Shown one piece after another: positions 35,547 to 45,600 of a DNA stretch of 64,000 nt. The stretch comes from Chryseobacterium sp. 52. GTDB lineage: Bacteria; Bacteroidota; Bacteroidia; Flavobacteriales; Weeksellaceae. Numbering within the stretch: the stretch's first letter is position 1; every line of letters starts with the position of its first letter. The stretch covers positions 620,001-684,000 of the forward strand of contig NZ_PEEX01000001.1 of NCBI RefSeq assembly GCF_002754245.1. The letters are read 5' to 3'. Both the position numbers and the translations under genes were made by a program. Below the pieces are notes generated by a model that saw only the letters and a list, made by a program, of their open reading frames with translations, ran no database searches and was not told the DNA's origin.

Positions 35547-35576
35547 AAACCGGAACAGATTGTCTCTGCACCGGCT
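35547..35576 (-). terminator. Probable intrinsic terminator of the T9SS protein gene
   Basis: On the minus strand an imperfect hairpin (CCGG and AGA blocks paired, small internal loop) is followed by a T-rich tract (TTTATCTTTTTATT), 40 bases past the stop at 35616. Confidence 0.5.
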
Positions 35577-35615
35577 TACCTGCGATTAAAAAAAACTAAC
35601 TAAGGATGTGTACTA

Positions 35616-36578
35616 TTATTTTTTGATGAACTTGTTTTTATAGGTATTGCCTTCTGTGTCTTTGGAAAGAATGATATAATTTCCTGTAACGAGTCTGCTT
35701 ACATCAATCGGTTCATTAAAACGGTGACTGCTTTTCTGTAAAACCATCTTTCCGGACATATCAATGATGGAAATTTCTTGGTATGTCTTATCAGATTCTT
35801 TTCCAATATAAAGGAACTGTGAAGTAGGATTTGGGTAGATCTTCAGGCTGTTTTCCTTAGGTTTTGTTTCTCCTGTTCCGAGGGTACAGAATTCCCAGTT
35901 CCCAAAATTCAGTTTTATAAAATTGCCTGTTCCTAAAAATTCACACTGATCCGGACAGTATTCTGTACAGGCATAAAATCCGTATTCTCCCGATTCTGTA
36001 GCCGTATAGCTATCCCCTGTTGCCCCGCTAATCACACATGGATCACCAACTGAAGGCGGCGGACTACTTGGGATGCATTTGTACCAGGTATGAATGCCAT
36101 ACAGATCAGGAAACACATCATCAAATTTTACAGATGCCCCGGCACATATATTAAATTCCCCATCTCCTACCTGTGTAAAGGTTCCGGGTGTAAAGGTGCT
36201 GATCATCGCAGGAAGACCATAGGCAAATCCATCTGCCATAATAACCGGACTTGCTGCTGTACAGTCGCCCTGTGTAACCTCAACTTTAAAATAGTAAAGC
36301 TGGTCATCATTTCCATTGATGGTTAAAGTTTGTGAAATAGCCCCAGGAATAGCCGTCCAGGGATTGTTGTTAGGCGTCTGCCAGGTCCATTCCTGTTTGT
36401 ACCACTGGTAGCTTCCGAACGTCTGTGTAGAAAGTATCTCTGTTTCGGTATTGCAGAACAGAATCTTATCCGGAAATTTCATGCCTAGCCTGGGGCTGGT
36501 AATAGTGGGGTTACACTGTGCTTTTATATTCAGAATAGTCATGAATATAAAAGCCAAAAAAATCAGTTTGGTTTTCAT
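35616..36578 (-). CDS. Secreted protein with T9SS type A sorting domain
   Basis: 320 residues: signal peptide (ILNIKAQ), two Cys-rich Ig-like regions (FCNTETEIL ... YQWYKQEW; ICAGASVKF ... HTWYKC), then a type A sorting domain (LKIYPNPTSQFLYIG ... YIILSKDTEGNTYKNKFIKK). T9SS carries it to the surface. The function of the N-terminal part is not evident. It lies 37 bases downstream of the sigma-operon membrane protein and may be its target or share its transcript. Confidence 0.82.
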   Translation of the reverse strand: MKTKLIFLAFIFMTILNIKAQCNPTITSPRLGMKFPDKILFCNTETEILSTQTFGSYQWYKQEWTWQTPNNNPWTAIPGAISQTLTINGNDDQLYYFKVEVTQGDCTAASPVIMADGFAYGLPAMISTFTPGTFTQVGDGEFNICAGASVKFDDVFPDLYGIHTWYKCIPSSPPPSVGDPCVISGATGDSYTATESGEYGFYACTEYCPDQCEFLGTGNFIKLNFGNWEFCTLGTGETKPKENSLKIYPNPTSQFLYIGKESDKTYQEISIIDMSGKMVLQKSSHRFNEPIDVSRLVTGNYIILSKDTEGNTYKNKFIKK

Positions 36579-36615
36579 ATTTAAATATTTAATGGTTTGG
36601 TCGTTTTTATGGGTG

Positions 36616-38013
36616 TCAGTCCAGCAATACTCTGATTCCGAACTTCATATTGAAGTTTAACGGTTGGTCTTTATAGAGGGTATTAAGCTGACTGTCGTTT
36701 TTGAAGTGGTAGCCGATTCCGGGTTCTGCATATATTCCGATCTTATCAATAATTTTCACCTGCAGCCCTATTGCTGAATTGACTGAAAACTGCACCGGCT
36801 TAACATCCAGCCGTTCTTCCTGAGTTTCTGTCACCTGATCATTGACAATATATTTTGTACTGAGCTTTCCTGCCACTGCTTTTTCTGCAAGTATTCCTCC
36901 TGTGACATATCCTGTAAAACGTCCTTTCTGAATTACATTATAATTTACCTGCACAGGAATACCTATATAATGGATGCTCTGATTCCCTTTTATATAGTTG
37001 GAATTGCTTCCGGAGTGAAGTTCTGAGGTAAGTTTTGTATAGCTAATCCCAGTTCCTATTCCCCATCTTTTCCCAAGATTATAATACATTGAAAGTCCGA
37101 ATGTAACGGGTATTTTATGTCTGATTCTTGCTTCAACTTCTTTACTTTGGTTGGCGAGCAATAATTCTGTAAGCGGGTCGCTTTCTGTACCGGAGCTCCA
37201 AAAGTCACTAAATGCCATAGGACTTCCGCTGATGGAGGCATATCCCGGAAACTTCTGTTCGGAAGAATTTGAAGACACATTTCCTGTAAGCAGACTTAAC
37301 ATCCATTTTTTAGATTGACGTCCTGGAAGTTTAGGTTTTTCATTATCCGCATACTTTTCCGGCAGTATATTTTCTTTCTGATTCAAAATTTCCTCAGTTT
37401 TTTCTTTTAATACCGGATTTTCATTGACTGACGAATGGTTATTGAGAGCCGGATTTTCTTTCGTTAATAAGTTCTGCCCTTTTTCATTCAATAAAGATTC
37501 TGATGTTCCATTCTGCCTGTTAATTTCTCTGCCTGCTATATTGTTAAAGATTTTATCAATGATTGATTTCTCTGCCATTCCATTTTTCAGGTTGCTGTAT
37601 TTTCCACTGAATTCTGTTTTTATTTCTTCGTTGGTATTGGCTTCTATCTTTACAGGCTCTGTACTTTTGGTATTGATTTCATTTATATTATTCTCCTTTT
37701 TAGATCGGTCAGTTATTTGAGGTCTAACATCTTCCGCATTCATTTCCAGCAAAAATTTTCCCGTAAAAAATAGCATAGCAATAGCTGCCGCAATACCTCC
37801 GATACGGTAAAGTATAGGTCTTCCTCTGCCAGCAGATGCTGCTTTTTCTTCTTCCTGATTATGATCTCCGGACATCATTATGCCTCCGAAAACTCTATTT
37901 TCTTCCTCTTCAGAAAAAATCTCATCTTTGATATCATCCCACAGCCCATCCGGAATATCTTCTTCGTGGTCTTCCATTTTCCTGTGCAGATCATTGAGCC
38001 ACCGATTATTCAT
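36616..38013 (-). CDS. Anti-sigma-like membrane protein with outer-membrane barrel-like C-terminus
   Basis: With start 38013 (MNNRWLNDLHRKMEDHEEDI) it has 465 residues. A cytoplasmic acidic N-terminus of about 70 residues (IPDGLWDDIKDEIFSEEEE) precedes one membrane span (RIGGIAAAIAMLFFTGKFLL, about 75-95), a long low-complexity linker and a C-terminal beta-barrel-like domain (PVTFGLSMYYNLGKRWGIGT ... FGIRVLLD). This layout, with the gene overlapping the ECF sigma gene by 8 bases, fits a partner or anti-sigma protein that holds the sigma factor at the membrane. The binding is inferred. Confidence 0.75.
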   Translation of the reverse strand: MNNRWLNDLHRKMEDHEEDIPDGLWDDIKDEIFSEEEENRVFGGIMMSGDHNQEEEKAASAGRGRPILYRIGGIAAAIAMLFFTGKFLLEMNAEDVRPQITDRSKKENNINEINTKSTEPVKIEANTNEEIKTEFSGKYSNLKNGMAEKSIIDKIFNNIAGREINRQNGTSESLLNEKGQNLLTKENPALNNHSSVNENPVLKEKTEEILNQKENILPEKYADNEKPKLPGRQSKKWMLSLLTGNVSSNSSEQKFPGYASISGSPMAFSDFWSSGTESDPLTELLLANQSKEVEARIRHKIPVTFGLSMYYNLGKRWGIGTGISYTKLTSELHSGSNSNYIKGNQSIHYIGIPVQVNYNVIQKGRFTGYVTGGILAEKAVAGKLSTKYIVNDQVTETQEERLDVKPVQFSVNSAIGLQVKIIDKIGIYAEPGIGYHFKNDSQLNTLYKDQPLNFNMKFGIRVLLD

Positions 38014-38572
38014 ATTGTGCTTTTTTAGACATTTTATACTCTTTAATTTTCTGGACAAGCAGTCCTTTCGCCCTGTGAAATTGAGATGCGGAAGAGTTTT
38101 CTGCGATTCCTAAAAGACCGGCAATCTCTTTATGGCTTTTTTTCTCAAATACAAACAGGTTAAAAACAGTTCTATACCCATCCGGAAGAGACCGGATCAT
38201 CTTCATAATAGCAGCCTGAGGAATTTCTTCAAGATCAGGTTCTTCATCATTGGGGATATCAGGAAATTCAGCCAGATCAGTGTCTGTTGTCATTCCTGAG
38301 TGCTGTTTTATATGTTTTAAAGCTTCATTTACGGTAATCCGGATCATCCATGCTTTCAATGAGCCGCTGCCCCTGTACTCAAATGTTTCTATGGACCTGA
38401 ACATTTTGATAAAACTGTTCTGGAGGACATCATGAATATCATCCTTTCCCGGAATATAACGGGCACAGACCCCGGCAAGGTTTCCGGAATAGGTTCCGAA
38501 AACTTCTTTCCAGGCAGCTTCTTCCTTCGTGAGAAGGCGTCTTATCAAAATCTGCTCCTTGTTTTCTTCCAT
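38006..38572 (-). CDS. ECF-type RNA polymerase sigma factor (sigma-70 family)
   Basis: 188 residues: region 2 with DDIHDVLQNSFIKMFRSIETF and the promoter-opening segment, region 4 with LPDGYRTVFNLFVFEKKSHK and the recognition helix EIAGLLGIAENSSASQFHRA. It directs transcription of an envelope regulon, typically of its own operon in this phylum. The stop at 38006-38008 lies within the ATG region of the membrane partner gene, an 8-base overlap that couples their translation. Confidence 0.9.
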   Translation of the reverse strand: MEENKEQILIRRLLTKEEAAWKEVFGTYSGNLAGVCARYIPGKDDIHDVLQNSFIKMFRSIETFEYRGSGSLKAWMIRITVNEALKHIKQHSGMTTDTDLAEFPDIPNDEEPDLEEIPQAAIMKMIRSLPDGYRTVFNLFVFEKKSHKEIAGLLGIAENSSASQFHRAKGLLVQKIKEYKMSKKAQYE

Positions 38573-38672
38573 GTATGAATGAGGTCCGGTTTAGTTACCG
38601 ATTAAAATTTTAAGCAAAAATAGACTGCATCGGGCAAAACACAATCTATTTGTTGTTCATATTATCTATCAA

Positions 38673-39251
38673 TTAGTTCTTTATGCAGTAAGGAAAATTA
38701 TAATATACCGCTTCAAAAGGATTTAATACAGTCCCATCCACTGTTATCTTTTCTGCTGCCAGGACAAATCTCAGCGCACGATCCAATCCTACGAAATATC
38801 CTTTTTGCTTTGTCACGAGCGTAACTACAGTTTTCTTATTCACTCCATCTACGGGAATCTGAAGTTCCAGCTCTTTAGGTGTAAAAGTGAGTTCTACCCA
38901 ATTTTTTTCTGCATTTAATACGGAAGTATACTTAAGATTATATTTCACTTTCCCCATTGCTGTGATGGCATTCTGTGCTTTTATAGGGTCTTTCACTACA
39001 GCATTTACAATTTCTTTGATCGGAAATTCAGGAAATGTCAGGGTATCTTTTTTTATTTTAAAGTCTACAATTTTTTCAGCTTTGAGCTCTCCCTGCACGG
39101 TGATCAGCCGCCCTTTATAATTCCCGTTAACATCTTCCAACTTTACCGGCGGTACTTCTATCCTGTCCTCATTCATGCATGAGAACAGGGAGAAGATAAC
39201 TGCTATGACCAAAACGGTGGTAATCACCTTAAGTACTATTAAATTCTTCAT
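38673..39251 (-). CDS. DUF4840-like lipoprotein
   Basis: Start at 39251 (MKNLIVLKVITTVLVIAVIF, then SLFSC) gives 192 residues with a lipobox; the in-frame extension to 39368 would hide the signal. The body begins VKLEDVNGNYKGRLITVQG, consistent with the Bacteroidota DUF4840 family, about which nothing functional is known. Monocistronic. Confidence 0.65.
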   Translation of the reverse strand: MKNLIVLKVITTVLVIAVIFSLFSCMNEDRIEVPPVKLEDVNGNYKGRLITVQGELKAEKIVDFKIKKDTLTFPEFPIKEIVNAVVKDPIKAQNAITAMGKVKYNLKYTSVLNAEKNWVELTFTPKELELQIPVDGVNKKTVVTLVTKQKGYFVGLDRALRFVLAAEKITVDGTVLNPFEAVYYNFPYCIKN

Positions 39252-39562
39252 TTCATTATTTTTTTTAACATTAAACATTATTTGTATTGAGTACTCATCT
39301 ATAAAATCCGTTTTTTGGAAAATCTTGCGTGGGGTTTTGAAAAAAAGAACACAAAAACATCGTAACATGCTGACTTACTGTTAATAAAATTTTACCATTT
39401 ATTTTTGGAAATAAAAAACCAGCGTGGGTTGCACGCTGGTTTATACTACAGAACTTTTCTTTTGACATTTTTATAAATGCCTATTCTTCCAATACTAACT
39501 TCATAAAATTTAAGTAATGATTAAAAAACCACTTCTATTTATATGAAAATTGGTTAATTATT
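39252..39562. other. Intergenic region with a terminator
   Basis: The 311 bases hold no gene on either strand apart from the hairpin at 39411-39442. The part near 39251 should contain the promoter of the DUF4840-like gene, not clearly seen. Confidence 0.45.
39411..39442 (-). terminator. Intrinsic terminator of the toxin-like operon
   Basis: A perfect 11-bp stem (AAACCAGCGTG/CACGCTGGTTT, 5-base loop) followed on the minus strand by TTTTTTATTT, about 120 bases past the stop at 39563. Confidence 0.8.
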
Positions 39563-39988
39563 TTAATTAAACTTAATTTCTATAATGTTGGAATTATTGG
39601 GATCATTGAACTTGTCATATAACGACATGGCTTTTAATAATTTTCTCTCTAAGCTTAATTCGCTACGTTTAAAAGGCATTTTATAAAGTTTATTTTTATA
39701 ATAAATATTTATATAATCTTCCAAATCTTCAGCTTCTTTAAAATCGTGTATATCTTTTTCAATATATTCTTCCATTTTTTTTGCTATAATATCTTTTTCT
39801 TCCTTGCTTAATATAAAATTATGTTGTTGCATTATTTTTTGTGATAGATCAATCTTATCCTCTAAAAGTTTCATCAACAAATCAATTATAGAATAATAGC
39901 CATGTAATTTCTTAAATTCTTCATAATCCCAATATGTTCCGGAATCAAGTTTCAATTTTCCATTTTTATAAATTTTTACATTACTCAT
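39563..39988 (-). CDS. Probable immunity protein of the toxin-like protein
   Basis: A 141-residue, acidic, helix-rich cytoplasmic protein (MSNVKIYKNGKLKLDSGTYW; EEKDIIAKKMEEYIEKDIHD) with no known domain that I can name. It starts 3 bases after the stop of the toxin-like gene and is the last gene before the operon terminator, the position typical of immunity genes in polymorphic toxin systems. It is AT-rich, like the 3' part of the toxin gene, which suggests the two are exchanged as a module. The immunity role is inferred from position. Confidence 0.5.
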   Translation of the reverse strand: MSNVKIYKNGKLKLDSGTYWDYEEFKKLHGYYSIIDLLMKLLEDKIDLSQKIMQQHNFILSKEEKDIIAKKMEEYIEKDIHDFKEAEDLEDYINIYYKNKLYKMPFKRSELSLERKLLKAMSLYDKFNDPNNSNIIEIKFN

Positions 39989-39991
39989 ATT

Positions 39992-42259
39992 TTATTTATT
40001 AAAATCTTTGTTATAAATTATTACTGATACACTATTATCATAATCATCGATTGATACACTGCTTTCTTCAATAATAGAAATTCCTTTTTTATTCATTGTT
40101 TTATAGAAAGTGGTAGTTTTTAATGCCTCATTTTTATCTCCAAATTCATTAAAAGCTTTCCAAAACTGTTTATATCCTAAAGAAGATCCTCCAGGATAAC
40201 TTTCATACTCATTCCAGCTTGCGCTTGCTCCTTTAATATCGTTTCCATAGATTTCAAAACTTTCGTCTAAAAACTTTTGTCCAAATCCTCCATAAGGCTT
40301 TTTTAATAGTTTGTCAGGAATTTTAAAATTATATTCAATAACTCCATATTCTGAAAGATCTGCTCTATTTGGAAATGTAGACAATTCATCTGGAAACTTC
40401 CATTTTAAAATCCCTCCATTTTTTGTAACTTCATAAACAATTCCTTTATATCTTAAATTTGCAGAATTTGTTACCATTTTACGGAAAGTAGCTAACGCTA
40501 TTCTATTTGCAAATTCTTCAGCAGCTTTAAAACTTTTAAAATGTTCTTGCTTTAAAAAATTACCCACTTCATAATCTTTCCCCTTAAAAAGTGGTTTTCC
40601 ATTATATAGCACTTCATATAAGCCTTCTTCGGTTTTTCTAGCAGATAAGCCTTTTGTGGCTAAATCCTGTACTATTTTCTCTAAATACTTCTCTGGAGAT
40701 GAAGCTAAATTAAGAACTTTTCTCCACAATCCATATTTATCCACCTTTATTACAATTTCCTCTATTTCATTCACCGTTATTCTGGCCGCTTGTCTGGCTT
40801 CATAGGCTTCCAGTTCTTTGATTAGCTTTTCCAAATCCTTCCTGAAGAGATACAAGTTTTTGGGAATATTTCTTACATTTTTTAAAGACTCCAACAAAGC
40901 CGGTCCTTTTGTCAGAATCCCTCTGATCATTATACGGCTCAAAAATCCTAAGCCTGTCATCAGATAAATCGTATCCCAGTTTTCTACAAACCACTCGCCT
41001 CCATTCTCCGATAGAAATTTGCGTATTCCATCATCCATCATAGCAATATCAGTAACCGCCAACCCCGCCTCTGCAAACCTTATCAGTAAGGAAGAGGTTC
41101 CTCCGGAATATACTGCCGCCAAGATAGCAGCGACATCAAGCGTAATGCGGACCATTTTCACCAACTCTTCATGGTTCTCATTATCTGACATATAATAAAG
41201 CATAATCGCTGCACCTGGTGACGTCTTTATAGGGTTTTTGCGGTCTATTTTAATATCAGCATCTTTTATAATAACCAAATCACAGGGATTTAAATCCGCT
41301 ATTTCAATAGGCTGATAGATATCATAAGGTACTGAAACTCCTCCTCCGATAGACGGAGCAAGACCGGAGCCTATGTTTTTCTCATTAATAATTCTAAAAC
41401 TCTTATTTTCATCTACAGATTTTACACAGGACAACTTGTATTTTTTTCCTTTTAGAAATGTTGGTTTATACAGATCGTCCCCCTCTATCTGTAGAAAAGA
41501 GCTTATTAAAGTAACAAAAGCAAATTTGGTATTATAATCACTAATTGTATTATAAACTTCCATCAGGGTTTCCTGATTGTTTTTCAATTTATTAATGATC
41601 CATTTTTCATTGCTGAAACTTTGAGCAATATTCATAATCGCTGAACCAGTATCCACAAACCATTTGTTTCCATCAAATTTAGAAAGACGTAACAGATCTG
41701 TCCAAAGCTGCTCGTCCCCTCTATCTTTTATAGCTGATGGATATGCATTTTCATATAACCAATCAAGTTTAGAATCATCAGATTCCACTCTTGAAAAAGA
41801 TTTTCTAAATTCATCATTAATAAAAGATTCATTTGCTGGTTTTATATTAATCGAATTTAAAAGATTAACAAAATCAAAAACACTATTAGTTTTTAAGATT
41901 AATGCGACAGGATCTTTTTTGCTAAAAGCTTGCGTATAATAGTAAGTTAATATATATTCTATTTTTTTGTTCCCGGTATCTATTTTTATATTATAATTAA
42001 TATCTCTTCCAGGACGTATAGTTATATAGCCAACCTCCGAGCTCAAGATTGCGTCTATCTTCAGTTCCTTTTCTACTGTACTCAAAGGTAACCTTACTTT
42101 AAATGGAATATCAATATCTCCTACATAACCTGAATAAAAAGGTGAGTGAAAATAGTTATTGCTTGACTCCTTTGTTTCATAGTTTTTAGGATCAAACCAG
42201 AGTTCATCGCTTGTTCCTTTGAATGTCAAATCATTTACTAATTTCTTAATATCACTCAT
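39992..42259 (-). CDS. Polymorphic-toxin-like protein
   Basis: 755 residues with no signal peptide. Residues 1-330 form an unrecognised N-terminal region. Around 375-455 there is a hydrophobic segment (VRITLDVAAILAAVYSGGTSSLL; WDTIYLMTGLGFLSRIMI) of the kind seen in Bacteroidota polymorphic toxins, then a helical linker and a variable AT-rich C-terminal domain (about 610-755; KPYGGFGQKFLDESFEIYG ... GGSSLGYKQFWKAFNEF). I infer that the last about 140 residues are the effector domain. Its activity is not evident. The gene overlaps the nucleotidyltransferase by 8 bases and is followed by the probable immunity gene. Confidence 0.6.
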   Translation of the reverse strand: MSDIKKLVNDLTFKGTSDELWFDPKNYETKESSNNYFHSPFYSGYVGDIDIPFKVRLPLSTVEKELKIDAILSSEVGYITIRPGRDINYNIKIDTGNKKIEYILTYYYTQAFSKKDPVALILKTNSVFDFVNLLNSINIKPANESFINDEFRKSFSRVESDDSKLDWLYENAYPSAIKDRGDEQLWTDLLRLSKFDGNKWFVDTGSAIMNIAQSFSNEKWIINKLKNNQETLMEVYNTISDYNTKFAFVTLISSFLQIEGDDLYKPTFLKGKKYKLSCVKSVDENKSFRIINEKNIGSGLAPSIGGGVSVPYDIYQPIEIADLNPCDLVIIKDADIKIDRKNPIKTSPGAAIMLYYMSDNENHEELVKMVRITLDVAAILAAVYSGGTSSLLIRFAEAGLAVTDIAMMDDGIRKFLSENGGEWFVENWDTIYLMTGLGFLSRIMIRGILTKGPALLESLKNVRNIPKNLYLFRKDLEKLIKELEAYEARQAARITVNEIEEIVIKVDKYGLWRKVLNLASSPEKYLEKIVQDLATKGLSARKTEEGLYEVLYNGKPLFKGKDYEVGNFLKQEHFKSFKAAEEFANRIALATFRKMVTNSANLRYKGIVYEVTKNGGILKWKFPDELSTFPNRADLSEYGVIEYNFKIPDKLLKKPYGGFGQKFLDESFEIYGNDIKGASASWNEYESYPGGSSLGYKQFWKAFNEFGDKNEALKTTTFYKTMNKKGISIIEESSVSIDDYDNSVSVIIYNKDFNK

Positions 42260-42614
42260 CTGATTCGTTTTTAGCCATTAAACTATTTAATTCATTATCC
42301 GGAAAAACCATTGTCAGTCTATTCTCAGAATAATATTTCGTTATTTGTTCCTCATCCAAGACAATAAGATCCAGATGATAGTCTTTGTCTACCAGAACAT
42401 TTGCATTTTTAAGTTTGCATTTTCCCTGCACCAGAACATCCCAGTCTTTTCCTTCCAGATCCTTCCATTGTTCAAAAGAAATCCGGCCTCTGCTTCCAAA
42501 AAGAAAGATCTTTTCTACAGCAGTAATCTCATTAATCTTATCCTTTAAGGTCGTGAGGATATAAGGCAGCACTTTTTCGTGCTGCCAAATAGCCTCGAGT
42601 TTTACCCGGCTCAT
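42252..42614 (-). CDS. Small nucleotidyltransferase (minimal MNT type)
   Basis: 120 residues with the catalytic pattern of the Pol-beta-type nucleotidyltransferase fold: FLFGSRGR (Gly40-Ser41) followed, 15 residues on, by Asp57-x-Asp59 in KDWDVLV, and a third acidic residue Asp82 in LDLIVLD. No HEPN domain is fused or encoded next to it. Family members transfer AMP or another nucleotide to proteins, RNA or small molecules. The stop overlaps the toxin-like gene by 8 bases. The substrate is unknown; modification of its operon partners is a possibility. Confidence 0.72.
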   Translation of the reverse strand: MSRVKLEAIWQHEKVLPYILTTLKDKINEITAVEKIFLFGSRGRISFEQWKDLEGKDWDVLVQGKCKLKNANVLVDKDYHLDLIVLDEEQITKYYSENRLTMVFPDNELNSLMAKNESDE

Positions 42615-42631
42615 TGTTAAAAATTAAAAGG

Positions 42632-45600
42632 TTAAACTAAAAATTTGGAAAGAGGAGCTTTATTTGTAAAGTCTTCAATCGTTAGATTATTTCCATTTTT
42701 ATCAAAAGTTCTTTCGATGCTGTAACCAGCAAAGACAGCAAATTTTACATACTCCTCACCATCTGTAGTAAACTCTAAAACATCATCGTTTTGAAATGGA
42801 CTCTTACCTAATTTAAAATGTTTAATTCTATTAACATCTACCCTTAGAATTAAGCCATTTTTTCCACTAGGAAATGCTTGCAATCCATCTGTTTTAGAGA
42901 TCTCATCTGCTAAAGCATCATAAAATTTAACTATAGAGTCTGTAGGTTTCCATACTACATCTCGGTCAATGGTTATCGTATTATTTTGAAGTTTATAAAT
43001 CCTTGGAAAAGCTTGATCTATATCTAAATCTCGTATTGTCTTATAAACAGGATCACCTGTTATTCTATCCATATCATTCCATGTTAATTGAATCCACTTT
43101 TCCGCCGCGCCACCGCCTAATAGACTTTTATCCTTCTCAAAATTGAATTTCTCTTCTGTAATCACTTCTGAAGGCACTTCGAAATCATCCGGATTCTCAG
43201 TGCTGAAAGGTAGCGCATGTCTTACTTTTAGACCGATGCTTTCTGCCTGAAGGATATTCAGGGCGGTAGGAAGTCTTGTCATCCATGCCTTTCCTTGTTT
43301 CAATCCTTTTGGTTCTTTCATCTCATCAGCAATAGATAAATACAATTCGTCTCCAATGACAGGAACTTCACCACCATTCCAGATTTTTCCGGTTGCCAGA
43401 TAGAACTGAACCGTTTCTTCAAATCCAGGACGAACCGTGACGACTACTCTTGCCATACCACTCTGCATAAATGCTCTGAACAATGGATCTGTATCTTCAG
43501 ATTGGTAAAGATTCAACCAGTTTTGTTTGTTGCCCCAATAATATGGATATAGGCTGTAGGAAAGATTTTCCCACTCAAAAGCCTGTTCCATAAATTTCAC
43601 AAAAGCAGTGTATTTATCAAGATTATTATTTAAAACCGTTTCGTAGTTGTTGAAAGAAGAACCGCTTGTCAATCCTTCAAGACCATATCCGTGAGTAGAA
43701 CCTGATGCTCGGTCTGCCATATAGGAAATACAGTTTTTACGTAAAATGGTATTTTCAATCTGACGATAGAATGTTGGATTTGAGCCTTTGATTTCTACAG
43801 CTTTGTTCTTTTCTTCTGCCAGCTTATTATTGTACTCCATCAGGGCATCTTCGTAGCTGTCCAAAATTGCTTTAAAGACTTTCTGATACCAGGTATTTTT
43901 AGCTTCTGGTGTCAATTGCAAATCAACAACACAATTCGCTGTTCCTGAGAAAATCTCATAGAATGAAGCAGAAATAGGAACTGTTTTAGAATAAGGCTTA
44001 TTAAAAGTTTCTCTTTGACGCACTTCAAGCTGAGAATAGCGGCCACGGAGATAGAAATCTATATCTCCTATAAGAATACACATTGCAGATTCACTGCTGT
44101 CTCCTACAGCACTATAGCCTACTCTACAGCTTACGGCTACGTAATTATCCGGAATCTGAATTTCATCCTTAACAGCCACATTCTGGATCGCACTATGCTC
44201 ATCAGCAAACTGACCACTTAATGATTTTCCTATGCTGTAGTTTTCTACAGGTTTTTCTGGCACTTCAACATTGTATTTGGATACCCAGTATTTTAAAACA
44301 GCATCTGTGGTGAGTGCATCATAATTTTTCATTGGCATGACAGCGGATGTCCTTGGATCTTCCGGCTTGATCAGGTCAATCTGATCAGGGGCTTTCTGAG
44401 AAGTCATACCTAACAAATGCAGTTTGGCAGGTTCCGGAACCATGAATTCAAACATCATACGCTTTCCATAGTTATAGATCTGATTTTTCATCAGCTTGTC
44501 AACCCATCGGTAAACGCCCACTACATTTTTATCCCCTTTTTTATTATCAAATCCGTGAGAATTGTTTTCTTCGAATTCATCAATAATTTTCTCGATTCTT
44601 TCTTCATGGACTTTTGTTACGATTCTGTCCATCGCTCTTGCCGTAATATCCTGAGCTTGAGTTACAGCTTGTCTCGTGCTTTCATCTTTAGAACGGTGGT
44701 TTGCATAATTTGCCCCTACGCTCATTGAAAATGAAGGACCAACTTTGAAGTTTGCATTAGCAAAACCTGCAAAATCATTCGATTCCTGTAACATCTTAGA
44801 AACCTCAGACTGCATTTCAAAACGGTTAGCAGTCGTGGTATCAGAAAGCTGTTCTCTTTCCGTATCTGAAGATGAAGTTGTTGTATTTTCGCTTCTTCTT
44901 AGTTTCCGGGTAGATTTTTCACGGTATTCTCTTGCCATGATGTTTTCGATATGAGCCACTTCTCCTTCCACGTAAGCATGAGTACTCTGCTCAACTTTTA
45001 AATAATCAGCAATTCCGATCTGTTTGAAACCAAACCCTGACGGTATAAAGTTCTGTTCTTCATCAATGACAACAGGAGGATTTTCTGTTTCTTTAACCTC
45101 TAATTCAAATTTGGAAGAGATACATGATTTTATAGTTATTCCCGGTGTTTTAAATTTAGCAACCTGCCCATTTGTAAAATACAATTCAATATAAAAAGAT
45201 GCGCCCTCAAATTCTGAGAAGTCTGCGCCCTGTCCTAAAAGGTCATTTAAGAAAATGGTATTCCCGGTTCTGGATTTTGTGAATTCAGATCCTGTTTTGG
45301 TTCCAACGTTGGAAACCAGCTGATGATAGACTCCTGAAATATCCCATGAAGCATCCGGAACGTTTAAAGCCATATTAAGTCCATAAAATCTATAGATCGA
45401 TTTTGGACAAAGCTGATAAGTAAACGGGACAGAAGCAGTTCTAGCCATAGGAAGAATAACTCCTCCGATACTGGTATAAACTTCAGTATTGGTTTCTGTG
45501 TTTTCTGCAATAATTCTATTTGTCTTTTCTGTTACTTCTTCAATCAGCGAATTGATTTCTGAGAAAGTATTTCTCCCTCCAAGCAAATGATCTAGATCTG

